Part shown: in pieces, positions 51,424-64,000 of the stretch
Layout: each line of letters opens with the position of its first letter
Position numbering within the stretch: position 1 is the stretch's first letter
Origin: Cokeromyces recurvatus
Taxonomy: Eukaryota > Mucoromycota > Mucoromycetes > Mucorales > Mucoraceae
Assembly (NCBI RefSeq): GCF_025118155.1
Contig: NW_026251412.1
Coordinates: 310,001 to 374,000, forward strand
Reading direction: 5' to 3'
Length of the DNA: 64,000 nucleotides
Program-made: the position numbers and the translations under genes
Notes under the pieces: model-generated
The model's database searches: none
What the model saw: only the letters and a program-made list of their open reading frames with translations
What the model was told of the DNA's origin: nothing

Positions 51424-51619
51424 TGGATGTAAATAGGATATGTGTATGTACAAGTGGAAATAAAATAAAATAAAATAAAAAATAAAAAATAAAAATTCAT
51501 TTATGCCACCCGTCACAAATTAAGCACTACTAGTTTATTTTAATTGATTTATGATGTATATAAAACAACATATGTTTATATATTATGGAATACACAATAG
51601 AAGAAGGTTATAATGACTG

Positions 51620-52227
51620 TCACATATCATCATAGCTATTGTTATCTAATGAAGAAGAAGCACTATAGTCTGGTAACTTTCCTTTTTGTCTATCACTTAA
51701 TTCAATTTTTGGAGTATCTTCATTCACTTCTTCTATTGTAGTAGTCGTACTCGTATTTGACTTTATTGGAGTGGATATCCTTTCCTTGTTACTTGATATT
51801 TCTGCCTCTACTGATTTTGTTGATTCGCTCGCTTCATTGTTAGTAGTGGTTGTTGTAGCAGGAGTAATACTCAAAACTTGAGTAAGGATTTGCATTGACT
51901 GAAAGATCTGATTTTGAACTGTTTCTAAAATCTTTAATTTTCTTTCAATAGCTTCTCTTGTTGATGTAGCTAAAATACGTTGATCTTCTTCTGTTAAATT
52001 CGAAGGAAGAGATGGTATTGTATGATCATTAATGTATTCGGTTGAATTAGTGTTTAAAGTACTTATAGGGACTAAACGCGTCCATCCATTTGAATTTACA
52101 TAAGAAGGATCGGGAGTAAGAATTCCAAAAGAAGATGATTGCTGATAAGGAGTAAATGTTTGATTCCATTGACTTCCTAGTCCTTGCAATGGCTGCTGTT
52201 GTTGTGGTAGTTGCTGAAGTAATTGTG

Positions 52228-52267
<40 letters not shown>

Positions 52268-53843
52268 TGGTTGTGGTTGTGGTTGCTGTGATTGCTGATT
52301 TTGGTTATTAGCTGTACAAATAGCAATATTAGTAATTTATCAAATAACGTATCTATAATAAATTATATGTTACCATCAACTAATACAGAACGACGACTAA
52401 GAAAAGAAATAAGATATAAATAAATAGAAAAAGTTTGATTATATTATATCATAGTGTATTTTATATATTACCATGTAGGGCAAGTCTGTTGTCTTTCAAG
52501 CCAGCTACGTAAACAATGGAAATGGAAAATATGCCCACAAGGAAGCTTTTTAGGCTGATCAAGATTATGCTCATTATCATTTCTATTAGTAGCTATATCT
52601 GCATGATTGGTGTTATTATTTCCATTTGAATAGGAGTCAGTCACTTGCATCTCTTCTCTACAAATAATACAAGTACTATCACTTGAACGAGTAAAGTCTT
52701 CTGCAGTCGCATTAGGATAAAGTTCATTCATATTTCGAGTTGCGCGTCTATAACGATATAAATCTCTACATTTCTGAATGAATGATCTAAATGTAATATA
52801 GACGTCTCTTATAATATGTAAAGGTAACTGATAGTTTAAGCAAATATACAAGAAGAAAATAAGATAAGTGACTAACTTGAGAAATTCTATGATTAAACAA
52901 AAAGTTAGAAAAAAAAAAAGACCTATTAATAAATCTAATTTATACCTGTAATCAGGTCTACATAAAAGACCCACATTGATTTTCCTTCCCAAGTTTGTTC
53001 ACTTCGCATGTCAATTACATTAATTATATACTTGCCAATAGTTGATACTATAGTACATAATAAAATGGTATACTATGCTAATATTAATAAGAGTGCACAT
53101 AAAATAGAATTATATATTTGTACCTCAAAACCAAACATAATCATCATATTAGGTCCTTTTACAAGTGTAACATTGATAGCATGATTGGCTAAAAGTAAAT
53201 CTACGAGCAATAAAATATTTAATAGGTTTACAATTCTAACATGAAAACTGATTCCATTTGTAGGTGTTTGCTCCATCTATACACATTGTATAAACTTTAA
53301 CTTGAATTCTTATGAATAATAAATAAAACTTACAAATTCAACACGATCTTGGCATAGCCAATGAAATATCTTCAAGAATAATAAAGTAGTGAAAACAACA
53401 ATGAATTGTAAATCGAATTCTTCTCGAAATATAGTCATTGCTAAACATGTTTCGGTTACCGCATACCAAGACCTTTCATATAAATGCTAAAAAAAAAATT
53501 GATATTTTTATGATTAATTGTTTAAATTAAAATGCATAATTTCATATTATACATACTTCAACTTCAATTGCTCTTAATCTGCCAAAGAAGATGGCTTGTA
53601 AAGTTTTGCCGAACAAAATACATAATATAAGTCCCATATTTAATAGTATCTTTATGGTAAAGCAAGTCAATTATTACACTGTATTTTTTTTTTATTTGAA
53701 TTGCCTATATTTACCATCATGCATGCACTTGATTTTGAAAGATATATACAGGCAGCATAAAAGTTTGAACGTTGATGCATTGCTGAAAGTATCACTCCAA
53801 TAGCCAGTATGGAGGAAACACAGCCATAAATGGCCATTCTCAT
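51620..53843 (-). CDS. HRD1: ERAD E3 ubiquitin ligase HRD1 (synoviolin)
   Basis: Eight exons (53843-53715, 53649-53557, 53486-53334, 53276-53124, 53072-52946, 52886-52472, 52396-52374, 52311-51620) give 594 residues. The N-terminal half holds the HRD1 membrane segments (MRMAIYGCVSSILAIGVIL, ILLNMGLILCILFGKTL and others). The RING-H2 finger follows with CIICREEM, then LPCGHIFHFHC and SWLERQQTCPTC. The last cysteine is made by the splice at 52472/52396. A Gln/Pro-rich tail (52180-52310) and a Ser/Thr-rich C-terminus end the protein. HRD1 ubiquitinates misfolded ER proteins for retrotranslocation. A 30-residue Asn/Thr-rich insert sits between the two halves of the RING. Confidence 0.92.
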
Positions 53844-54931
53844 TTTTAAAAAGGTATGTATATTCAAAAAGTATAAATAATTCAAAAAAAAAAAAAAGAA
53901 AAAGAAAGAATAATAATAATAATAAAGCTACAAAAAAAAAAATCCATACGTCATCTTCAGCATAATTCTTACTTTTAAATTATTATATCTCTGATTTAGT
54001 AGTAAAAACCTATCTGTTTATTCGTATTATTAAACAATACAGTCATATTCTTTCACTGTATTTCTTTAATGAAACTATAAACCATCTTAAAGCCTGTTAT
54101 TCATTGTAATTACAATATTTTTGAATAAAATTGAAACTAGTCAAAAAAAAGATCAAATAATATAAATTTAAGAAGTAAAAATAGATTTAGACGAAATCTA
54201 ATTAGTATTTAGACAGAGAATATGGAGGGGGCAATCTCGACCGGTTAGTATCTCATTAGAGATTCAATGAATCTTTTTTGCAGTATTGAAATCACATTGA
54301 CACGACATCCCGCAACTTTTACAAGCTTAGACATCATAACAGCTCATTATTACAGGCATAAAATTTCTTTCAAAGCATAAATGGCAAGTCTGCTTTATGT
54401 AAAAGCAAATATGTAAATAGAGCAGTAATAATTAATTACTTTGAAAATTCTATATTCAGCTATAGTAACTATAATTAAATCACGACGTTTTTGTCTATTT
54501 AATACTTTCACAATACGTTAGTGGCTTCTATTCGGATACCTTTGAATATGACAGCATTTTTATTCAATATTCCATTTCTAAAGGCTATAACTGGAATTTT
54601 CATTATATCTTGATATATATATATAAATGTATATATAGTTGGTACTCAATACATAATACCTCTTTGCCCGCTACACAATGTGTACATTATCGTTTACAAA
54701 GAACTTGCGTTTATTTTACATTCTTTCTTTTATAACTTGTAAGGCTTCATAGGGGTTCTTATTCTTTACATCATTTTTCTTATTCTTCTTTCTTTTCTAT
54801 TCTTTTTTGTATTTTTTCCCTCTGTTGTACTTATTAGAAAATTCACCATTTCTTGCATAACATGTTATATATTTTGGTAGTAAAAAGAAAAAAAAAAAAA
54901 AACTGAAACAGTTAACCCCTATATTTAATAC

Positions 54932-55243
54932 ATGAAACAAATTCTATATGATGATTCTAAGAATGTAAAAGAGATGAAAATAGCTCTAAGATTTATGGTC
55001 AACTTGAATGGTAAGGACAAGGATACTGTTTGTATGGAAATAGCGAATGCTACACTTTCCATTATGAAAATACATAAAGATAATGATAGGCTTCTTATAG
55101 AATCAAAGGATGTACTAGACAGCCTAATCTACAATACTCTGAACATTCAAAGTATAAATGATATCAGTGGAATTGCTTTGCATGTTGTGGGCACGTATAC
55201 TATATATCTTTCAAAAAAAAAAGATATTTATCTAATTGATTAA
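54932..55243 (+). CDS. Small hypothetical protein, doubtful
   Basis: An open frame of 103 codons starts MKQILYDDSKNVKEMKIALRF and ends in a Lys-rich low-complexity tail (LSKKKDIYLID). The composition is more protein-like than most open frames in this AT-rich DNA, with alternating hydrophobic and charged residues. It has no domain, signal peptide or neighbour that would support it. The A-run just before the stop could equally be the start of an intron. I do not recognise it. Confidence 0.25.
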   Translation: MKQILYDDSKNVKEMKIALRFMVNLNGKDKDTVCMEIANATLSIMKIHKDNDRLLIESKDVLDSLIYNTLNIQSINDISGIALHVVGTYTIYLSKKKDIYLID

Positions 55244-55367
55244 CGATATATATAGTGTTGGATCAGTAAAGAAAATCAATACAGAAGAAGACTATGTGAA
55301 AAATTGTTATATATGTGTATACATATTTTTATTTTAGAATTAAATCTGACAATTTCAAAATTATCAG

Positions 55368-55484
55368 TTCCTTTTATAGTTTTTTCTAACAAGTATCCTT
55401 TATCTATATCGTGATCCTATATTAAAAATATTTGATCCAAAGGATATTACATTAATCAATCTAAATTAAACAACTAAGGCACCA
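55368..55484 (-). repeat. Dispersed repeat, copy B (inverse of 37858-37982)
   Basis: The reverse complement shares TAATTTAGATTG.TTAATG, ATATCCTTTGGAT, AATATAGGATCA and GATAAAGGATACTTGTT with the segment at 37858-37982, in the same order and spacing. Roughly 80 percent identity by eye over about 115 bp. Confidence 0.75.
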
Positions 55485-56021
55485 CCTTGATTCAGTTTAA
55501 AATTTGATTTTAGCGTATAAATGCTGCTTAGTACAGTTTGTTTCTTCCTTGTATTCATTTTATGCTAAGGTATAAAAAAAAACATAGCTGATTTTCGAAA
55601 GAAAGAAACTGTCAATTGAGATACGAAAAGTTGTACTTTGGACTTGAACTTGTAGGCAAAAATGAAAAGTGGGTGCGCAAAATTAAGAAATAATAATATG
55701 CAAAATTAAAATTATCAACATGTGAAAACAAAAAAAAATTAAATGTTCAAAAATGGAAATATTGGAGTACAAGAACATAAAATCTCATACGCAAATTAGT
55801 CGGAAAAAAAAAGTTAATATGAATAATTTGAAACCTTTTTCCCATTGTAGGACATAAAAAAAGTCATTGCCTGCCAGATTTTAGTTCTTATAAATATGGA
55901 TAAGATAATTGGTCTACGAAAAAAAGTCTTCCATCTTTTTTATCTTTCTTCTTCTTTTTTTTTTTTTAATTCTTAAAAAAGGAAATAATAAAGAAAAGAT
56001 AATAAAGTTAAATACAAAAGT

Positions 56022-57187
56022 ATGGTCAAGTCCGACACTTTGTCTGATCAAAAAGACATTGGAAGGAAAACACCATCTACATTAACGCCACAAAATGAAG
56101 CCTCATTGACAGCCATTCCACAAATTATTTTAACTAAACCTACTACATCAGAATATGAATTATCAATTATAAATAATGACAACAATAATTGTTCTAATTC
56201 TCTTTCACCCCCTAAAATTAGTCCTCCCTCACAACTACCATCATTACCATCTCCTCAGCCTTTACCTCTTACAAAAGATTTATTACGACGAAAAAATAAA
56301 CTAGATCGGTTTCTATTTCAGAAAGAAAAGTATCATTATTCTGCTAAAGGATTTTCAACTAGTACCGCCATTGATGAAAGAGTCACTGCAGGATTGGGTA
56401 TATCTACGCCAAATAATAATCGTTATAGAGAAAGCAATATATCATCTTTAGGCTTGCGATCACGTCGATTCAGCTCGTCTCGTTTATCTTCCTCAAATCA
56501 AAGTGAACCAGAGAAGTCAATATTAGCCTTTAGCCCCTCCTCTAATCAACATAGCGAATGGAGTTATGATTTAGATGGATATAAATCAACCACTTCTTGT
56601 TCATCAAAGGGACATCATAGACATAGTCACCCATATTCGAGAACTTCTTTTAGTGGATCATCTATTCAACATAACATCTCTATAAAACCATATCATGCTA
56701 CAACTACAGCTGCTATAACTGCTCAACATCGATATATGGATACACATACTGACAATCATTATTATCGTCATCAGCAGCATTTAAAATATTCAAGTCAAGA
56801 AATACATAAAAATCAAAATGAATCTTATTTTTTAGATCTAATATACCAAGCCGTTATACGTGTTGTCAATTCAAGAGCACCTGAATCAAAAGAGATAGCT
56901 GATAAAGAACTATTTAATTTCAATTCTATATCATCATCACTATACAATAATAATAATATAAATAATCAAGTAATAACTGTAGAAGATCATACCCAAATTC
57001 AGCCTTTATCTACTAATATAAACGAATCTAATGAAAAACATACTGTAGAACTATCTCCACCTAATAATGGGAACAGATTATCTTTTTTATCTTCTACAAC
57101 AAATACAAGCTTAGATTTTGATTATGCATTATCTCCAGCAACAACAACAACAACAACAACAACAGCAGCAGCAGCAGCAGTAGCAGT

Positions 57188-57221
<34 letters not shown>

Positions 57222-60200
57222 GTAACAGCAGAAGCAGCAACTAATTCTCCCAATAATAATATTTCAGAGAAGGAGATATTACATAATGAAGTTCAAAAAA
57301 CTGTATTAAAAGAAAATAAAAATAGCCCATTGCAAGGTTATTCACTTTTCATCTTTGGCCCCAATAATCCAATTCGTATTATGCTTTGGAGATTCGTTCG
57401 ACAAAGGTTTTATATTATATCATATTATATTGAATTTATATTCATTTTTATTTGTATTTATTAGAAATGTCGAAGTTTTCATTTGTTTCTTAATGATTTT
57501 ACATTGGTTTTTACTTGCATGTGTACCTATTACGTCAAATGAACAAAAATCTGTATTTGGAGGACAATGGACTCATTATCCAATATTATGCATACAATGC
57601 TTTTATAGGTAAATTTTACTATTTATAGTTATTTATCTTTACCCTCACTCATATAAAATTGATAAAGTATTGAAACTTTATGCAAAATAATTGCTTATGG
57701 TTTAATTATACCGCCTCATACCTCAATGTCACGAAAGAAATATAATTTTATGAATCTATTTTTACTATCAAAAGGGAAAAGAAATTCAATTGTTTCTTTA
57801 AAGGAGGAAAAAAGTAACAATAGGATAATAGAGGATGATAAAGTTTCAAATATTGACGAAGACAAGAAAATAGTGGATGTTAAACGAAATCATTGTGCTT
57901 ACTTGAATAGTTTTGGAAACTGTTTCGATACGATTTCTATTATCTCTTACTGGATAGACTTTACTTTAATGATATACCGATACCCATATTTATCTTTATT
58001 TAAATCATTAGGTGCTATTAGGCCAATTCGACTATTATCTATTTTGCCGGGTACAGCTGTAAAGTGAATTAATTTATAAATGTATATATTGCGTGTATAT
58101 ATGTATATACGTGTATACATATATACATACATTTATATATATATACATACATATACATATATATATATATATGAAACATTACGTTATATTTGCTTATTTA
58201 TTTGTTTATTTGTATTAAGGTTATCCTTAAATCACTGGAAACAAGTTGGGATATTCTATTAGCTGTTTCAGGCCTTATTTTATTCTTCTTGATTATTTTT
58301 GCCCTGTTTGGTCTTATTTCGTATCAAGGCGTTCTCTCACGTAGATGCTATTTTACTGACTCGGAGAATAATCGTAAGTTTCCATTTTAACACATGTATT
58401 ATTTGTATACATATGAAACTAATGTGTTTGACATTATATTTAGTTCAATTAGTGGAACCTGCTTTATATTGTTCAGGTTACATGAATGGTACAACTATTG
58501 TAGGCCCCTTTAATACAGAAACAAATAGCACAACTTATCCAGGTTATCAAGGCTATCTATGTGCTGCTGGCCAAATTTGTATAGAAACACCATCAAATAA
58601 CCCTAACTATGGATTTGTAAATTATGATACCATTTTTAATTCCTTTTTAAATGTTTATACTTTTGTTTCTCTGGAATTATGGACAACGTTGATGTATCAA
58701 ACACAAGATGGTGATTCTAATGTAGCTGCTTTATATTACTGTCTGGGTGTATACATTATTGCATTTGTTTTAACATTTTTACTGTTTGGTAAAAATTATG
58801 TAATGAATTTTTATATGTTTAGTTTTATGAAGAAAAAAAGACAATTTCTAACCTTGTTTAATATTTAGCTGTTATTACATCTGCATTTGCACGAGTTCGC
58901 GAAGAAAGTGCAGTCAGTGCTTTTACTGCAAAAAAGAAGGGATACCCCATTTTACGTGATGCTGAAGGATTAGATAATGAAAATATATGGATGTTTGATA
59001 ATCCTCCTGATGATCTTGGTAAGGGTGTTACTCGAGTCAAATTAAGATGGTGGATTGTTCAACTTGTGAGAAGTAAATTATTTTTCTATTTTGGTGGATT
59101 TTTGGTCTTCTTTAATTTCATTTTTATGTGTCTAAGATCATTTTATGCTTCTGAAAAGACACTTTCACTTATTGGTATAGTATAAACATATGAATTTGTT
59201 TATATATATATGTAGGTATGTATGTATATTTTTTAATTATTATTATTTTTTCTTTTTTTTTTTTTTTTTGAATTAGATAATGCGGAAACTGCTTTTACGT
59301 TTATTTTTGCTTTCGAAATTATACTTCGTATAGTGGGAGCGACAAGTTGGATAAGTTTTTGGTCAACAAAAACAAATTTATTTGATTTATTTCTAGTTAT
59401 AAGTACATGTGTTATTCAATTACCAATGATTCAAGACTCCTGGGAATATAAATATTTAACAGTATTTCAAATTCTTCGACTCTATCGTTTATTTATTTGT
59501 ATTCCTCGAGTTCGAAGGCTCTTGGTAAGAAGCAAATATATACATACATACATATATACATACTTGAGGAACATTTAATGATAATTTATTTGTTTTAAAG
59601 TTTTTAGCTTTAGGTACAGGTGAAAGCGTTATTTATGTTATGATATTTTTAATATTAGCAACTGCACTTTGTTCGACTGTCTTTATGCAAATGTTTGGTG
59701 GTGATTATGGAGAAATTGTGACAAATACTGATCCTGCAAATAAATTTGATACATTCTGGGAATCTTTTGTCTCACTTATTGTGGTTTATACTAGCGAAAC
59801 ATGGACTGTAATGCTATATAAAGATAATAATTATTACTATCTGTAGTGTGCTAACTATTTTTATTTATCTCTCTCTCCTATTTGTATATACATATATAGA
59901 CTTTACTGTATAATGCAATGGAAAGTCAATCAGGTCAAGGTTCAATTTATGCAGCAATTGCTGTATCTATCTACTTTGCCTTTGGTCGATATATCATGTC
60001 TGGCCTTTATATTGCAGTTGTACTAGAAAATTTTGAGCTGAGTGATGATTATATTCGACACTATCAAATTAAAGATTTTATTCATCGACATCGTTTTAAA
60101 GACAAGCACCGAACAGAGACAATTCTTTTGAAATTATTTAAACCGTTTTATTATCTCAATGATAGGAAAAATATTCAAGTCTCTAAACTACCTGCCAACT

Positions 60201-62009
60201 TGACTGCACCATTAACGAAAAATGACTTGGTCGAATTAATGAGTGACTTGCCGAAAAATCAAGAACCAGAAGAATTAAAGCAACCATCTTGGATTGAAAG
60301 AAAGTTGGCTCTATTCTTTTTGAATATTCGTCAACAAATACCGTTTCTTCGAAAAAAAACAAGTATTAAATCTGCACCTATGTAAGATTAACTATTATAT
60401 TATATAATTCGTTTTCCCCTCCCCCCCCTTTTTTTTTCTTTATTTATTTATTTATTTATTTATGTAATATATGTATATGGACGGTGTAGCAATCCTTTTA
60501 TACAAGATACTGAAGATACGTATGAAGATTATGATATAATTGTTGCTGAAGAAAATCGGGAAGCAATGAGAAAAATAATGCCTGTTGTGAATTCTTTACT
60601 TATTTTTTCTAATCGAAGTAAAATTCGATACTATTGTAAGAAATTAGTTGGATCAAGTGATAATGGGCAAACAGAAAAACAAAATATTTTCAATTGGATT
60701 GTGATGGCATGTGTACTTGTTAGTATTATTATGGTAATTCTTGATGAGCCTTCTACAAGATTAATGCGAAAAGATACGGCCAAACAAAGCACATTTAATG
60801 CGATTGAAATCACGCTTAGTATTGTCTTTATTGTAGAAGTCAGTATTCGTATTATAGCCGATGGACTTTTATTAACGCCTCATGCATACCTTCGAAACCA
60901 TTGGAATCAACTCGATTTATGTGTCATTTTATTAAATATTATCACCATCTTCATGGGCACAGAGGAAGCACCACGAGGACTTAGTACATTTCGTAGTCTA
61001 CGTATCTTACGTCTCATTCGATACTTTGATGGTGTTCGTGATATCTTTGTTTCTCTCTTTTATGCTTTCCCTCTCATGTTCGATGCTCTGGTATTTACCT
61101 TTTTGGTATTGATTCCGTTTGCAGTCTATGGTGTTAATCTCTTTGGAGGACTTATGTGGATGTGTAATGATACAGATGTTTCCACCAAAGGCGAATGTGT
61201 AGGTGAATTTAACATAAATATCAGTAGCGATGATAATAGTGTTGTAAATATATTGGCACCACGCATATGGCAAAACCCTCAAAATGGATTTATTACCTTT
61301 GATAATTTTCCTCTTGCACTTCAGCATCTCTTCTCTCTTACATCTACTGAAGGTTGGGTTGATTCTATGTTTAGTTCCATGAGCGTTCCAAAGGTGCCTG
61401 ATTTACAACCCACCTTTAACTGGGATTCATCAAAAGTCTATAATGGTATTTTTTATATTATTTTCATGATTATCTCTCAGGGCACAATTCAATTATTTGT
61501 GGGTGTAAGTAAAAGAAAAAGGAGAAGAAGAAAAAAAAAAAGGATATTTATAATATTATTCATAGGTTATTATTGAAAAGTTCAAAGAAAGAAATGGTAT
61601 TACAACCCTTACAACTGCTCAACGACAATATTCTGATCTTCAACGATTACTTGCCTCTGTAAAACCTACAATCAAAGTATTTCGGCCAAAGTCAAAGATT
61701 AGAAGGCTTTGTTATGACATGGTGATTAAAAAACATGGGAAACTAAATCGACTAATGATGTTTTTTATTTTCTTGAATATTGCTACTATCGCTAGTGAGT
61801 TTCAAAATGAACCACATTGGCTTGGAGAACTTCAAGGTAAATTATGAATTTATACAATTTTATTTTAGCGTATTTTAATTTTTTTTTTTTTTTTTTCAAG
61901 AATTTTCATATTTGGGTTTTACTATTATTTATGTGGTAGAGTGTGCTATAAAGTTATTAGGACTTGGATGGAAAAAGGTAATTATTGAGGGAAATAAATA
62001 AATAAATAA

Positions 62010-62042
<33 letters not shown>

Positions 62043-64000
62043 GACTATTTCTTTAACAATACAATATTATAGTGGATACGTAGCAAATGGAACTGGTTTG
62101 ATTGCTTAATCGCACTTAGTGCACTAATCCTTTTAATTATTCGTTTTGCATTTCCTGATTTATGGACGGTTCGAGCCGAAAGATACTGTTTAGTATTAGC
62201 CGCTTTTCGTTTAGGTGAAGGTATTGATGCTCTTCAAACCCTTTATCATGCAATTGCGTAAGTAAATTAAATTTATTATAAGTTAAATATACTAACGATT
62301 TTTTTTTTTCAAAAAAAAAAAAAAAGGAAATCAATCCCATCTATTATTCAAGTATCTGCTGTTTTTATGGTTACTATGTGTTTGTTTGCCATGTTGTTTA
62401 TGGAGTTTTTTGGTTTGACAAAATACGGTATTTATGGTACTGCACATTCTAATTTCAGAGACTATGGGAATGCATTATTATTACTTGTTCGAGCAACTAC
62501 TGGTGAAGCTTGGGTAAGTTTTATTTCTTTTCTTTGTAAACGAAAAAAAAAAAGTTTAAGAAGGACAAACTAATACTCTTTAAACTGATATAGAATGCTA
62601 TTATTATTGATTATGCTGTACAATATCCAAATTGTAACTATTCAAATAATTATCTTCAAAATGACTGTGGATCTCCATTTTGGGCATATTTTCTGTTTGA
62701 TTTATTTTATGTTGTTTGTACACACATCTTTTTGAATTTGTTTACTGCTGTAAGTATCGAAAAAAAAAAAAAAAAAAAAAAACAATGTTAATTCTAGGAA
62801 TATACTCATCTTTATCTTTAGGTTATTATCAGTAACTTTGAATACACATACGAGACTAGAACACGTTTTACAAAAATTACAAAGGCTGATTTACGAATGT
62901 AATTTTTTTTTTTTCTTTAAAAAAAATTATATATATAAATATATATCATCTATAAACACAAGTGTTATTAAACATGGTCTATATAGGTTTAAACAAGCGT
63001 GGGCAGAAATTGACCCGGATGGAACAGGCTATATACAGAAAGAAGATATATCAAAACTATTACGAAAATTGACAGGACGATTTAGATTTAGAATATACGA
63101 TGATATTCACTCGATTGATAATATTATAAAAGCTAGTAAAATAAGTGCGGATAAACTTTATTCATACTCTGCTCATGCTAGTCCTAAATCACCTGAAACA
63201 ACCAGTAATTATACTGGTAAACAACAAGATATAAATTTGAAGGAAATAAACAAATGTTTAAATAAGATGGATAAAGAAGAAGTGAGGAAAAGAAGAATGG
63301 AATACAATCTGTATTACAAGGTTAGCTTTAGATAATGAATATGCGTTTCTTTTATTATATCATTTATTTATTTATTTATTTTTTTTTTAAAAAAAATAGG
63401 AAATTTTGAGATCAGAAACACCAAAAGGCATACCGTTTGCTAGCGTGCTTACCATTATGTCTTATAGATTTATTGATATCACTACATCTTTGACGTAAGA
63501 GATGACAAAAATAAACGAGGGATATTTCAAGACAAAAAGTTTTAATTCATTTATATAGTCTAGATCCATTAATAGCTCGATTAGAAAAAATCGATCAATT
63601 AACTCAAGAATATCATTTAGAAAAAGCGGCTGGTTTCTTTTTTTCACAAATTCAAAAAAGAAGATTTATTCATGAATTATGGAAAAAGCGTGATGAAGAT
63701 GAAGTGAAGAAGTTAGGTGTAGCAAACCCTAATCCTCTTGATTTCAAATCTATTGAACAGGACAATTATATTCAGCATGTGCCTGAAAATCCAGATAATT
63801 ATATATGTAGTGTTAAAAAGATGTCGCCTCCAGGTGAGTGAAAAGGGGGGGAAAAAAATAATAATAATGATAATAAACATAAAGAAGATTTTATTAACAT
63901 TAGATAACAATTAGTGCCTCGTATTGTCATCAATAGTATGGATTATTCAACTGCTAGTACTACTGGTACAACAAGTTTACCTGTCTCACCTCAATCGGCT
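56022..64000 (+). CDS. CCH1: Voltage-gated calcium channel alpha subunit, Cch1-type; cut by right edge
   Basis: Over 20 exons, first 56022-57406, then 57465-57608, 57668-58058, 58220-58373, 58444-58788, 58869-59174, 59277-59524, 59601-59807, 59900-60381, 60490-61504 and onward. A 430-residue Ser/Thr/Asn-rich N-terminus precedes four six-helix domains. Pore-loop glutamates are visible in each: SLELWT (I, near 58673), TSETWT (II, near 59797), TSTEGWVD (III, near 61345) and TTGEAWN (IV, near 62505). The domain III voltage sensor is classic (RSLRILRLIRYFDGVR). The III-IV linker has LTTAQRQYSDLQRLL, and after domain IV comes an EF-hand-like DPDGTGYIQKED (63012-63047). This is the plasma-membrane Ca2+ channel that works with Mid1 in fungi. 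The C-terminus lies beyond the window. Confidence 0.93.

Larger units (their letters stand above)
53844..56021. other. Long divergent intergenic region, HRD1 / CCH1
   Basis: 2.2 kb. It contains a small open frame of doubtful status (54932-55243) and the second copy of a dispersed repeat (55368-55484). Otherwise AT-rich and without recognised genes. Promoter of the channel gene should lie at its right side. Confidence 0.45.

Overview
This window is nuclear DNA from a fungus, most likely an early-diverging one (Mucoromycota, probably a Mucorales-type mould). The sequence is very AT-rich. Genes are cut by many short introns, mostly 50-100 bp, with GT..AG ends. The gene content is fungal: a Zn2Cys6 activator, an HbrB-type TORC2 subunit, a Cch1-type calcium channel, carboxypeptidase Y and an Ale1-type acyltransferase. 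A clear Integrator-13/Asunder homologue, a family missing from the usual yeast and ascomycete models, argues against Dikarya. Exon joins given below were worked out by hand from splice sites and reading phase. They are internally consistent but unverified.

Layout. 1-13.3 kb: C-terminally cut ThrE/DUF1212 membrane protein (-); a COQ1-like prenyl diphosphate synthase with eroded catalytic motifs and a frameshift (-); a Nup159/Nup214-type FG nucleoporin (+); the histone chaperone ASF1 (-); an STK16/Env7-type kinase (+). 13.4-23.4 kb is a mobile-element graveyard: a Ty3/gypsy element (-) in a single frame with in-frame stops, fused at one end to half of a Tc1-like transposase; its LTR facing a rearranged inverted LTR copy; a nearly whole Tc1/mariner element (+); a broken C2H2 zinc-finger gene (+); and a second Tc1-like half (+). 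24.4-37.5 kb: KRE9/KNH-like GPI protein (-), oxysterol-binding protein (+), SRP54 (-), carboxypeptidase Y (-), a polytopic membrane protein (+), INTS13/Asunder (-). 39.5-53.8 kb: a glycosidase-like/FGE-like two-part protein (+), MBOAT lysophospholipid acyltransferase (+), Zn2Cys6 regulator (-), HbrB/PRR5 TORC2 subunit (-), HRD1 ubiquitin ligase (-). 56.0-64.0 kb: a four-domain voltage-gated calcium channel (+), cut by the right edge.

The genes are mostly unrelated housekeeping genes. Several concern membranes and the secretory pathway (SRP54, HRD1, Ale1, OSBP, CPY, the GPI protein), but nothing suggests a functional cluster. The most interesting points are the D-less COQ1 relative, a fungal Integrator-13, the glycosidase-like/FGE-like fusion that lacks the FGE cysteine pair, the inverted LTR arrangement with stop-riddled gag-pol, and a recurrent T-tract/A-tract structure at 3' splice sites. 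No rRNA, tRNA or CRISPR was recognised.
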